NCBI GenBank assembly: GCA_016869555.1
Contig: VGDY01000004.1
Location: 1 to 61,388, forward strand
Length of the DNA: 61,388 bases
Direction: 5' to 3'
Source of the DNA: Alphaproteobacteria bacterium
GTDB taxonomy: Bacteria; Pseudomonadota; Alphaproteobacteria; Rhizobiales; Beijerinckiaceae
The position numbers and the translations under genes are program-made. How positions within the stretch are numbered: the first letter of the stretch is position 1; each line of letters opens with the position of its first letter. The notes under the pieces were generated by a model that saw only the letters and a list, made by a program, of their open reading frames with translations, did not search any database and was not told where the DNA came from. Below are positions 27,526 through 35,998 of this stretch, one piece after another.

Positions 27526-28221
27526 CTATCTTCGAAGCGCCGCATATTCTTCATTGATCGCGTCATGCAGCTCTCTCCATAAAGGATTGATGCGCACGTC
27601 CGGCCCCCAATTGTAGAGCGCCTTGGCGACCTCCGCGATCGTCTCATTGATCGGTTCGCTGTCCCCTTCCTCCAGTTCCAAGAAGAACAGCTTCGGCGGC
27701 GCATCGCTTTTCCAGGCGTCCCAATGTTCGTTCGAATAGTTGGAGACGCCGCGCTGCGCCGCGAGAGCTTCCGGCGCATATTTGGCGAAGCGGCGATGCA
27801 GGGGGCCGTCCGCCTCCTCCGCCCGATAAGCATCGCGCACCGCGAAATAGCGCACATGCTGCAATTCATGCGCGAGGCAGCAGCCGAGCCGCGCGTCGCT
27901 CATGTTCGGGTCGTAGTAGATTTCAATGCGGCCGTCTGGGAGCGACTGTCCCTCGGAGGTAAAACATTGGCCGAGAAAGTCGAAGGTCTTTGTCCGCGGG
28001 CTGAGCGTCACTTTCGCGGCGTCAAAGCCGAACTCCCGGCAGAGCGCCGCGAGCGTTTGCTGCTTCTTCAAAAATTCCGCAAAGGTCTCAACATCGCCAG
28101 CCGCCGCCTTTGGCGGATGGGCGCCTTGCTGCGCGCGCCGAGAGAAACCGAGCCAGCGGCGCAGAACAGACAGCGCGCCAATTGTCGGCGGCTCATCTCG
28201 CGCTGTTGAACGGCTCTTCAT
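27526..28221 (-). CDS. hypothetical protein with an HELQH metal-binding motif
   Basis: A 231-residue protein I cannot assign to a named family. Its centre holds LAHELQHVRYFAVRDAY, an HExxH motif as in zinc metallopeptidases, preceded by a beta-rich segment (RIEIYYDPNM). An acidic region follows (LELEEGDSEPINETIAE). The start at 28221 has no clear ribosome site but overlaps the upstream gene by 29 bases, suggesting translational coupling. No signal peptide. A peptidase role is inferred only from the motif. Confidence 0.65.
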   Translation of the reverse strand: MKSRSTARDEPPTIGALSVLRRWLGFSRRAQQGAHPPKAAAGDVETFAEFLKKQQTLAALCREFGFDAAKVTLSPRTKTFDFLGQCFTSEGQSLPDGRIEIYYDPNMSDARLGCCLAHELQHVRYFAVRDAYRAEEADGPLHRRFAKYAPEALAAQRGVSNYSNEHWDAWKSDAPPKLFFLELEEGDSEPINETIAEVAKALYNWGPDVRINPLWRELHDAINEEYAALRR

Positions 28222-28669
28222 GCGTAATGACCCAATCGAATTCCGGATGCGCCGCGGCGACATGCTCCCACCATCGCCGCCCGTCCGGCAAGCGCGGCGA
28301 AAGGTCATTGACCCTGAGCCGGCGGAAAACATCCGGCCGCGCCTTCGCCCCCGTGATGACCGCCTCGACCATGGCGCGCCCGAGGCCGCGCCGCAGAGAA
28401 TTGATCTGTTCGAAAACGAGCGACGGCGGCTCATAGGCGCCGGCGAGCAGGAGCGCGATTCCGGACGCCTCGGTTCCGTCGGGCGTCGTAATGAGTTTTG
28501 GCGAGGTCGACGCTTTGATTTCAACAAAGCTGCGCCCGTATGGTCGCGAATCGACGAACAGGCCGAGCGCCGCAAGATTATCCGAGATGGCCTCGGCGAT
28601 CGCCCGCATCGCGGGATCGATGGGTTGAGCCGTCCCTCTCGAGAACCGCCAAGCTTTCCAAAACGCCAT
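28193..28669 (-). CDS. hypothetical protein, co-transcribed with the HELQH protein
   Basis: A 158-residue protein beginning at ATG 28669 (MAFWKAWRFSRG), preceded by the strong ribosome site GGGAGGACGT. Visible segments such as ISDNLAALGLFVDSRPYGRSFVEI and LPDGRRWWEHVAAAHPEFDW give no family I recognise; it has no signal peptide or membrane helix. Its stop lies inside the start of the downstream metallopeptidase-like gene, so the pair is probably one functional unit. Confidence 0.68.
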   Translation of the reverse strand: MAFWKAWRFSRGTAQPIDPAMRAIAEAISDNLAALGLFVDSRPYGRSFVEIKASTSPKLITTPDGTEASGIALLLAGAYEPPSLVFEQINSLRRGLGRAMVEAVITGAKARPDVFRRLRVNDLSPRLPDGRRWWEHVAAAHPEFDWVITHEEPFNSAR

Positions 28670-28743
28670 ACGTCCTCCCAAAGGAGCGGTGGAAGCGGGG
28701 CGGCCTGCCGTGCCCTTCCCGCCGTTCCGTGCGATAAAGGGCC

Positions 28744-29913
28744 ATGGCGACACCGATTCGCAACGCTTTCGACCCGGGCTTCGGCGTCTATGTCCACTGG
28801 CCGTTCTGCCTGTCGAAATGCCCCTATTGCGATTTCAACAGCCACGTCCGGCGCGGCGACGTCGACGAGGACCGCTTCGTCGAGGCCTTCAGCGCGGAGC
28901 TTGCGCATCGCGCCGCGCTGACGCCCGGGCGCGAGGTCCGCTCGATTTTCCTTGGCGGCGGCACGCCTTCGCTGATGTCGCCGTCGACGGTCGAAGCGAT
29001 TCTATCCCAGATTTCGAGCCATTGGAGTCTCGCCAAGGACTGCGAGATCACGCTCGAAGCCAATCCGACCAGCGTCGAGGCCTCGCGCTTCAAGGGCTTC
29101 AAGGCGGCGGGCGTCAACCGCGTCTCGCTCGGCGTGCAGGCCCTGAACGACATCGATCTTCGCGCACTCGGGCGACAGCATTCGGTCGCGGAAGCCCTTA
29201 TGGCGCATGACGTCGCCAATTCGGTCTTCGCGCGCACCTCCTTCGATCTGATCTACGGCCGTTCCGGCCAGACCCCCGCCGCCTGGCGCAAGGAGCTGGA
29301 GCTGGCGCTCGCCCGCGCGCCGGAACATGTCTCGCTCTATCAGTTGACCATCGAGCCCGATACGATGTTCGAGCGGATGGTCAATACGGGCAAGATGGCG
29401 TTGCCGGCCGCCGACGTTCAGCGCGCGCTCTGGGACGTAACGCAGGAGGTCACCGCCCTCGCCGGCCTGCCCGGTTACGAAGTCTCCAACCATGCGCGGC
29501 CCGGCGCCGAATGCCGGCACAATCTGGTCTATTGGCGCTATGGCGAATATGTCGGGGTCGGTCCCGGCGCGCATGGGCGAGTGGTCACGCCGCGCGGACG
29601 GCGGGCGCAGGCCGCCGAGCGGCATCCGGAAATGTGGCTCACCTGCGTCGAGACCGAAGGCCACGGCCTCATCGATGATGAATTGCTCTCGTCCGAGCAG
29701 GAAGGCGATGAATTCCTGCTGATGGGGCTGCGGCTGCGCGAGGGCGTCGATCCGCAGCGCTATTTCCTGCTGACCGGCAAACGCCTGTCGCAATCGCGGA
29801 TCAGCGAACTGATCGGCGACGGGCTAGTCGAATTCACCCGCGAGAACAGGCTGCGCGTCAGCTCCGAAGGCTTCCCGGTGCTCGACGCGGTGGTCGCCGA
29901 CCTCGCGGCGTAG
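28744..29913 (+). CDS. hemW: radical SAM haem chaperone HemW
   Basis: A 389-residue protein formerly called a coproporphyrinogen oxidase-like enzyme. HemW binds haem and hands it to respiratory enzymes. The radical-SAM cluster motif is CLSKCPYC (Cys22, Cys26, Cys29), followed by the GGGTPSLM and ITLEANPTSVEASRFKGF segments and the HemW-typical HNLVYWRYGEYVGVGPGAH. It lacks the extra cysteine of HemN (CxxxCxxCxC), which favours HemW. It is transcribed towards the orphan pmoC. Confidence 0.95.
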   Translation: MATPIRNAFDPGFGVYVHWPFCLSKCPYCDFNSHVRRGDVDEDRFVEAFSAELAHRAALTPGREVRSIFLGGGTPSLMSPSTVEAILSQISSHWSLAKDCEITLEANPTSVEASRFKGFKAAGVNRVSLGVQALNDIDLRALGRQHSVAEALMAHDVANSVFARTSFDLIYGRSGQTPAAWRKELELALARAPEHVSLYQLTIEPDTMFERMVNTGKMALPAADVQRALWDVTQEVTALAGLPGYEVSNHARPGAECRHNLVYWRYGEYVGVGPGAHGRVVTPRGRRAQAAERHPEMWLTCVETEGHGLIDDELLSSEQEGDEFLLMGLRLREGVDPQRYFLLTGKRLSQSRISELIGDGLVEFTRENRLRVSSEGFPVLDAVVADLAA

Positions 29914-29937
29914 CGGATTCCCTTAAAGAAGGCGCGA

Positions 29938-29966
29938 CCGGCGCCGCTGCGAATAGACGGCGCCGG
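29938..29966. terminator. GC-rich hairpin between convergent hemW and pmoC
   Basis: A perfect 9-bp inverted repeat, CCGGCGCCG (29938-29946) and CGGCGCCGG (29958-29966), with an 11-base loop, sits in the 72-base gap between the two convergent stop codons. There is no T-run on either side, so it is a weaker candidate for a bidirectional terminator. Confidence 0.5.
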
Positions 29967-29985
29967 CCGAGCATTCAGGGCGAAC

Positions 29986-30759
29986 TTAGCGCTTGTACAA
30001 TTTCCCCAGCGCATCCGCGCCGAGCAGTTCGCTCATCCGCCCCAGGATCAGCAGCACGACGCCGAATGTCGCAAGCGACATCCAGCCGAAAAAGACGAAG
30101 CCCCAATGCAGCGGACCGGCAAAGCCTTCGTCCATCGACCAGAATGTATGGCCCCATTCATTGAATCCCACATTCGGGATGGTCATGAAGACGCCGACGA
30201 CGAGCACCACGAAGGCGAGAGAATAGCCCCTCGCGAAAGTGGGCAGGCGCGTCCTTGCGTAGAAGAACGCGCCTAGCCCGATGATCGCGAAAAGCGGATA
30301 TGAAATATAAAAGGTGATGATATTACTTGGGGTGAAATCCGTGTCGCGCACGGCGGTCATGTGCCAGACGGCCGTCTGCTCCGAAAAAAAGCTTAAGCCC
30401 CAATAGAGGGCGAGCGCGAAAACCAGCAGCCACTGAACCAGATAAATGAGCCGGCGCATTTCAGTCGGGGCGGCGAGATTCGCCAGATCGCGGTCGCGCG
30501 TGCGCCACATGTAGCCGACGACGCCGACCGCGCCCAGGCACGACGCCAGAATCGCAAATTGCAACAGGCTCATCCAATAGAGCTGATACTCCGGCGCGAA
30601 GGAATCGAGGCCGTCGCTCCAGGCGAAAATCTGTTCGTAAAGGCGCAGGAACGCCACGAAGGCTAACAGCGCGCCAACGCCGATAAGAAGCGGCTTCGTA
30701 TCCAGGATTCGTTCGGCGCCCGCCGCGGCGGAACTGACTTCAACTTTGGTCGTGCTCAT
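29986..30759 (-). CDS. pmoC: orphan particulate methane monooxygenase subunit C (PmoC) homologue
   Basis: A 257-residue membrane protein matching PmoC in length and sequence (YEQIFAWSDGLDSFAPEYQLYWMS, split here as YEQIFAWSDG and LDSFAPEYQ; FNEWGHTFW; HWGFVFFGWM). The start at 30759 follows TTTGGAGACACTC. Of the two conserved metal sites, the one made of Asn, His and His is intact (N200, H204, H218). The other, normally Asp-His-His in EQDGTWH and TPSHI, reads EQTAVWH and TPSNI: Thr129 and Asn146 replace Asp and His, leaving only His133. No pmoA or pmoB is nearby. It may be a regulatory or stress variant rather than a working subunit; that is inference. Confidence 0.92.
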   Translation of the reverse strand: MSTTKVEVSSAAAGAERILDTKPLLIGVGALLAFVAFLRLYEQIFAWSDGLDSFAPEYQLYWMSLLQFAILASCLGAVGVVGYMWRTRDRDLANLAAPTEMRRLIYLVQWLLVFALALYWGLSFFSEQTAVWHMTAVRDTDFTPSNIITFYISYPLFAIIGLGAFFYARTRLPTFARGYSLAFVVLVVGVFMTIPNVGFNEWGHTFWSMDEGFAGPLHWGFVFFGWMSLATFGVVLLILGRMSELLGADALGKLYKR

Positions 30760-30949
30760 GAGTGTCTCCAAATGTCCGGGCTGTTCGGTGGCGTCTGACG
30801 CCCCCTCAACGGCTTGATGCGCGCATATCGGCAGCCGCATTGATGAAAGCGGCCGACTCGGCGGAAGAGCCTGAATGCTTCTCGCGCGCAGCTTTCGTCC
30901 GCGCCGCCTTCGAAAGGGCAAGGACGGATTGTCGTCCGCTGGAAAAGCT

Positions 30950-31336
30950 TCAGCCTTGCTGAGGAGGAGCCCGCGGCGATTGGGGCGCGCCTTTCGGCTC
31001 AATGCGCGGCGCAACGCCGGACGTCGCCGGCGGAAGCGAAATCGCTTGCGTTGAAAAAATCAGCGCGATCGAAGCGACCGGCTTTACAGGCGGCGCAGCC
31101 AACGCCCCGTCATGCAGGATGCAGCAAAACCCCTGGCAATGACGATTAGGAGGAACGAGCGGCGCCTCGACGTCTTTCGTTCCGTCTTGCGGCGCGCAGA
31201 CTGCGCCGAAGCTGACGCCTTGTCCAAACACGGCAAGATGTGTGGCCGCGATCGTCGTCTGCGCGAGGAACAGACAGGCGACCAGCGCCGCAAACATGCG
31301 CGCGCGCAAACGCATCCGCTGAAAGATTGGAGCCAC
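30950..31336 (-). CDS. small secreted His/Cys-motif protein, DUF2946-like
   Basis: A 128-residue protein upstream of pmoC on the same strand, 190 bases away. It starts at GTG 31336 with a GAGAGGCGG ribosome site. A signal-like helix (MFAALVACLFLAQTTIAATH) is followed by a short exported domain with HCQGFCCILHDGAL, the kind of Cys-rich motif seen in DUF2946 proteins, which are often near copper genes. The tail is Pro-rich. The family match is by pattern only. Confidence 0.6.
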   Translation of the reverse strand: MAPIFQRMRLRARMFAALVACLFLAQTTIAATHLAVFGQGVSFGAVCAPQDGTKDVEAPLVPPNRHCQGFCCILHDGALAAPPVKPVASIALIFSTQAISLPPATSGVAPRIEPKGAPQSPRAPPQQG

Positions 31337-31637
31337 CGCCGCCTCTCGGTTCCAAAGTCGACGTTATGTTTCGATCGCTTGCGCGGTCAAGCAGGCTGCG
31401 AGGGGCCGCCATGCGGCGAAACGACGCTTCGAAAATTGACGCGCGACAATTGCGAAAGCGATGCCCCTGTTTTCGCCTTCGATTAGGGTCTCCGCTCTCG
31501 GTCTTCTCTCGATTCGGAAGCAGCAAACTCTTCTTAATCGATGCGCAAGCATGACAAGCGCGAGCCGTGGGCGTTGCTTTGGGGCTCACCATATCAGCCA
31601 GACGACCAGGAAAGCTTCCCGACCGCGCTGCTTGGCC
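31337..31637. other. intergenic region between the DUF2946-like gene and aroC
   Basis: About 300 bases of lower GC than the surroundings. It should hold the promoter of the DUF2946-like gene (minus strand). A plus-strand frame from 31541 (70 codons) runs into the 3' end of aroC and has no ribosome site; I do not call it. No repeat or RNA gene is recognised. Confidence 0.4.
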
Positions 31638-32720
31638 TCACCCAACCTGCCCGCGATGGCGCAGAAAATGATCGGCGAGCACGCAGGCCATCATCGCTTC
31701 GCCCACAGGAACCGCGCGAATGCCGACGCAAGGGTCGTGACGGCCCTTGGTGACAATCTCCGTTTCATTGCCGAAGCGATCGATGGTGCGGCGGGGCGTG
31801 AGAATTGAAGATGTCGGTTTCACCGCGAAGCGCACGACCACCGGCTGGCCGGTCGAAATGCCGCCGAGCACGCCGCCGGCGTTGTTCGACAAGAACGTCG
31901 GACGATCCTTTCCGGCGCGCATCTCATCGGCGTTTTCTTCGCCGGTGAGCGCGGCGGCGGCGAAGCCCGCGCCGATCTCGACGCCCTTCACGGCGTTGAT
32001 CGACATCATCGCCGCGGCGAGGTCGGCGTCGAGCTTGCCATAGACCGGCGCGCCCCAGCCGGCCGGAACGCCTTCCGCGACGATTTCGATCACCGCGCCG
32101 ACGGACGATCCGTCCTTGCGCACGTCGTCGAGATAATCGGCCCATATTTCCGCCGTGCGCGCGTCGGGGCAAAACAGCGGATTGCGATCTATCTCAGCCC
32201 AGTCGAAATGCGCGCGGTCGATTTTATGCGGACCGATCTGCACCAGCGCGCCGCGAATCGTCACGCCGGCGATCACCTTGCGCGCAACGGCGCCGGCGGC
32301 GACCCGCGCCGCGGTTTCGCGCGCCGAGGAACGCCCGCCGCCGCGATGGTCGCGCACGCCATATTTCGCGTCATAGACATAATCGGCGTGGCCAGGCCGA
32401 TATTTGTCGGCGATCTCGCCATAATCCTTGGAGCGCTGGTCGGTGTTCTCGATCATCAGCGCGATCGGGGTTCCGGTCGTGACCTGCCGGCCGTCGCCGC
32501 CAGTAAAAACGCCAGAGAGGATTTTCACCTCATCCGCTTCCCGTCGCTGCGTGGTGAAACGCGACTGTCCCGGCTTGCGCTTGTCGAGAAAGACCTGGAT
32601 GTCCTCCGCTTCGAGCGGAATATTCGGCGGACAGCCGTCGACGATCGCGCCGAGCGCCGGCCCGTGGCTCTCGCCGAAGGTCGTGACGCGGAAAAGATGG
32701 CCGAAGCTGTTGTGGGACAT
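31638..32720 (-). CDS. aroC: chorismate synthase
   Basis: Converts 5-enolpyruvylshikimate-3-phosphate to chorismate, the last common step of aromatic synthesis, using reduced FMN. It is 360 residues, the usual length. Signatures: [19 protein letters not shown], the [14 protein letters not shown] and [20 protein letters not shown] motifs, [17 protein letters not shown], and [17 protein letters not shown]. It is transcribed away from polA, with 94 bases between the starts. Confidence 0.98.
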   Translation of the reverse strand: MSHNSFGHLFRVTTFGESHGPALGAIVDGCPPNIPLEAEDIQVFLDKRKPGQSRFTTQRREADEVKILSGVFTGGDGRQVTTGTPIALMIENTDQRSKDYGEIADKYRPGHADYVYDAKYGVRDHRGGGRSSARETAARVAAGAVARKVIAGVTIRGALVQIGPHKIDRAHFDWAEIDRNPLFCPDARTAEIWADYLDDVRKDGSSVGAVIEIVAEGVPAGWGAPVYGKLDADLAAAMMSINAVKGVEIGAGFAAAALTGEENADEMRAGKDRPTFLSNNAGGVLGGISTGQPVVVRFAVKPTSSILTPRRTIDRFGNETEIVTKGRHDPCVGIRAVPVGEAMMACVLADHFLRHRGQVG

Positions 32721-32814
32721 GGCCGTCTTCTAGGCCCCGCGCCCGAGCCGGTCAAACCGCTGATTCAGCGCGCGCGCGTCATGACGCGGCGCGCGCGCGC
32801 CGTTAAGATGGGGC

Positions 32815-35800
32815 ATGACCCTCGCCCATAAGCCCGTCGGCCCCGGCAGCCACGTCTTCCTCGTCGACGGCTCCTCCTTCGTCTTTCGCGCCTATTTCCA
32901 GTCGATTCGGCAGGATGCGAAATATAATTATCGCTCCGACCGGCTGCCGACCGGCGCCGTGCGGCTGTTCTGCACGAAACTCCTGCAGTTCGTGCGCGAA
33001 GGCGCCGCCGACAGGAAGCCGACGCATCTCGCCATCATCTTCGACAAGAGCGAGCATTCGTTCCGCAAGGAGATTTATCCCGACTACAAGGCGCATCGCG
33101 CCGAGCCGCCGGAAGACCTCGTTCCGCAATTCCCGCTGATGCGCGCGGCCGTGCGGGCCTTCGGCCTCACGCCGATCGAACAGGACGTCTACGAGGCCGA
33201 CGATCTCATCGCGACATACGCCATGCAGGCGCGCGCCAAGGGCGCGGATGTGCTGATCGTTTCGGCCGACAAGGATCTGATGCAACTCGTCGGTCCCGGC
33301 GTGACGATGTACGATCCCGCCTCCGGAACGGCCGGCGCGAAAGGCGCGCGCGAGGAACGTCTGATCAGCGAAGCCGAGGTCGTCGACTATTTCGGCGTCA
33401 CTCCGGACAAGGTGGTCGACGTGCAGGCGCTCGCCGGCGATTCGACCGACAATGTGCCGGGCGCGAAAGGCATCGGCGTCAAGACCGCCGCGCAGCTCAT
33501 CAACGAATATGGCGATCTCGACACGCTGCTCGCCAGGGCGCCGGAGATCAAGCAGCCGAAGCGCCGCGAGGCCTTGACCGAGCCGGACGCGGTCGCGCGC
33601 ATCCTCCTCTCCAAGAAGCTCGTGACGCTGGTGTGCGACGCGCCTGTCGTGACGCCCCTCGAAGATTTGGGCCTGCACGATCCGGACGCGAAGACGCTCG
33701 TCGCCTTTCTGCAGGCGATGGAATTCACCACGATCACAAGGCGAGTCGCCGAGCTTTACGGCGTCGACATTCATGAGATCTTGCCTGATCCGAATTTCGT
33801 CGGCGCCGCCGGCTGGCGCGCGCGCGACGGCGAGGTGCGGGAAGACGCGCCTGTTCCGCCGAAAGCCGCCGAACCGGCGGAGTCCACTTCGAAGCCCGGC
33901 GGCGCGAGCATGAAGGAAGGCTTCACGCCCGCAAGCCTCGTCGCTGCGCGCCGCGCCGAGGCGCAGGCGACGAAGATCGACCGCTCCGCTTACGAATGCA
34001 TGACCTCGCTCGAACGCCTCGATCAATGGATCGCCGATGCGACGGAAGCCGGCATCGTCGCGCTCGACACGGAAACGACCTCGCTCGATCCGATGAGCTG
34101 CGAACTCGTCGGGGTCTCGCTTGCCGTCACGCCGGGGCGCGCCTGCTACATTCCGCTCGGGCATCGCGAACACGGCTCGGGCGATCTCTTTGGCGGCGCC
34201 GAGCTCCTGCCCGGCCAGATAGCGCTCACTGACGCGATCGCGAAGCTGAAGCCCCTGTTCGAAGATCCGTCGATCCTCAAGATCGCGCATAATATGAAAT
34301 ATGATCTGCTCGTTCTCGCGCGTTACGGAATCGACGTGGCGCCGATCGAAGATACGATGCTGATCTCCTATGCGCTCGACTCGGGACTGAATAATCACGG
34401 CCTCGACGAATTGGCGCTCAAGCATCTTCAACATCAAAACATCAAATTCGCCGAGGTCGCTGGCTCGGGACGCAATTTCATCGGCTTCGCCCGCGTCGCG
34501 CTCGACAGAGCGACGGAATATGCCGCCGAGGACGCCGACGTGTCGCTGCGGCTGTGGCGCGCGCTGAAGCCGCGACTTTCCGCCGAGCATATGACCAATG
34601 TCTATGAGACATTGGAGCGGCCGATGGTGGCGACGCTCGCCCGCATGGAGCGACGCGGCGTCAGCGTCGACCGCGCCATTCTCTCGCGCCTCTCCGGCGA
34701 ATTCGCGCAGGACATGGCGCGGCTGGAGGCCGAAATCTTCGAACTTGCCGGCGAGAGCTTCAACCTCGGCTCGCCCAAGCAACTGGGCGACATTTTATTC
34801 GGCAAAATGGGATTGCCGGGCGCGAAAAAAACCGCGACCGGCGCCTGGTCGACGTCCGCGAGCGTGCTCGAAGACCTCGCCAGCGAAGGCAGTGATTTCG
34901 CACGCCGCATTCTCGACTGGCGCCAAGTCTCCAAACTCAGGAGCACTTACGCCGACGCCCTGCCCGGCTATATCAATCCGGAGACCGGCCGCGTGCACAC
35001 GAGCTATGCGCTCGCCGCGACGACCACGGCGCGGCTCTCTTCGTCCGAGCCGAACCTGCAGAACATTCCCGTGCGCAACGAGGCGGGGCGCAAGATTCGA
35101 AAGGCCTTCGTCTCGCCGCCCGGCCGTGTGCTGATTTCGGCGGATTATTCGCAGATCGAATTGCGGCTGCTCGCCCATATCGCCGACATTCCGCAATTGA
35201 AGAAAGCCTTCGCCGAAGACCTCGACATTCACGCGATGACGGCGAGCGAAATGTTCAATGTGCCGATCAAAGACATGCCACCCGAAACGCGCCGACGCGC
35301 CAAGGCGATCAACTTCGGCATCATCTATGGCATTTCCGCCTTCGGACTCGCCAATCAGCTCGGCATTCCGCGCGAAGAGGCCGGCGCCTATATCAAGCGC
35401 TATTTCGAGCGCTTTCCCGGCATTCGCGATTATATGGATTCGACGCGCAAGACCGTGCGCGAGAAGAGCGAAGTCTCGACCATCTTCGGCCGAGTCTATC
35501 ACTTCCCCGCCATGGCCTCGGCCAACGCCTCTGACCGCGCCTTTTATGAGCGCGCCGCGATCAATGCGCCGATCCAGGGCGCCGCCGCCGACATCATCCG
35601 GCGCGCGATGGTCCGCATGGATAGCGCGCTTGCGAACGCCAGGCTTTCGGCGCAGATGCTCCTGCAGGTGCATGACGAGCTTGTCTTTGAAGCGCCGGCA
35701 GATGAAGCCGAGGCGACGATCGACTTGGCGCGCCGCGTGATGGAACAGGCGCCGGCGCCGGCCGTCCATCTTTCCGTGCCGCTGAAAGTCGACGCCCGCG

Positions 35801-35829
35801 CCGCCGCCAATTGGGACGAAGCGCATTGA
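32815..35829 (+). CDS. polA: DNA polymerase I
   Basis: A 1004-residue polymerase I for Okazaki-fragment processing and repair. Order: 5'-3' exonuclease (residues about 12-300; FLVDGSSFVFRAYF, EADDLIATYA, DSTDNVPGAKGIGVKTA), a linker, a 3'-5' proofreading domain that looks intact (LDTETTSLDP, HNMKYD, YAAEDADVSL), and the polymerase domain (ADYSQIELRLLAHI, RRRAKAINFGIIYG, LLQVHDELVFEAP). A copy of the dispersed repeat follows 34 bases after the stop. Confidence 0.98.
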   Translation: MTLAHKPVGPGSHVFLVDGSSFVFRAYFQSIRQDAKYNYRSDRLPTGAVRLFCTKLLQFVREGAADRKPTHLAIIFDKSEHSFRKEIYPDYKAHRAEPPEDLVPQFPLMRAAVRAFGLTPIEQDVYEADDLIATYAMQARAKGADVLIVSADKDLMQLVGPGVTMYDPASGTAGAKGAREERLISEAEVVDYFGVTPDKVVDVQALAGDSTDNVPGAKGIGVKTAAQLINEYGDLDTLLARAPEIKQPKRREALTEPDAVARILLSKKLVTLVCDAPVVTPLEDLGLHDPDAKTLVAFLQAMEFTTITRRVAELYGVDIHEILPDPNFVGAAGWRARDGEVREDAPVPPKAAEPAESTSKPGGASMKEGFTPASLVAARRAEAQATKIDRSAYECMTSLERLDQWIADATEAGIVALDTETTSLDPMSCELVGVSLAVTPGRACYIPLGHREHGSGDLFGGAELLPGQIALTDAIAKLKPLFEDPSILKIAHNMKYDLLVLARYGIDVAPIEDTMLISYALDSGLNNHGLDELALKHLQHQNIKFAEVAGSGRNFIGFARVALDRATEYAAEDADVSLRLWRALKPRLSAEHMTNVYETLERPMVATLARMERRGVSVDRAILSRLSGEFAQDMARLEAEIFELAGESFNLGSPKQLGDILFGKMGLPGAKKTATGAWSTSASVLEDLASEGSDFARRILDWRQVSKLRSTYADALPGYINPETGRVHTSYALAATTTARLSSSEPNLQNIPVRNEAGRKIRKAFVSPPGRVLISADYSQIELRLLAHIADIPQLKKAFAEDLDIHAMTASEMFNVPIKDMPPETRRRAKAINFGIIYGISAFGLANQLGIPREEAGAYIKRYFERFPGIRDYMDSTRKTVREKSEVSTIFGRVYHFPAMASANASDRAFYERAAINAPIQGAAADIIRRAMVRMDSALANARLSAQMLLQVHDELVFEAPADEAEATIDLARRVMEQAPAPAVHLSVPLKVDARAAANWDEAH

Positions 35830-35863
35830 AGGCGCATGTCGTCGTCTTCTGATGTGGTTGGAG

Positions 35864-35967
35864 GTCATTCCCGACGCGCGAAGCGCGATCGGGAATCCAG
35901 AGCAAAGCGAGCGCTCTTGGATCGGCCCTGGATTCTCGGTCAGGCCTACGGCCTGCCGGGAATGACA
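35864..35967. repeat. dispersed palindromic repeat, copy 2
   Basis: Second copy of the element at 25171-25280: GTCATTCCCGACGCGCGAAG, GATCGGGAATCCAGAG, GGCCCTGGATTCTCGGTCAG and TGCCGGGAATGACA. It sits between the convergent polA and cysN genes, leaving almost no other DNA there. Confidence 0.9.
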
Positions 35968-35998
35968 TTCCCGGCAAGCACATCAATCCCAGTTCCTA

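Noticed and set aside
31541-31753. Possible 70-codon gene starting MRKHDKREPW next to aroC
   Set aside because: No ribosome site, and half of it overlaps the aroC 3' end antisense; looks like a chance frame.
32803-34782. 659-codon minus-strand frame opposite polA
   Set aside because: Antisense shadow of polA, without a ribosome site or recognisable protein.
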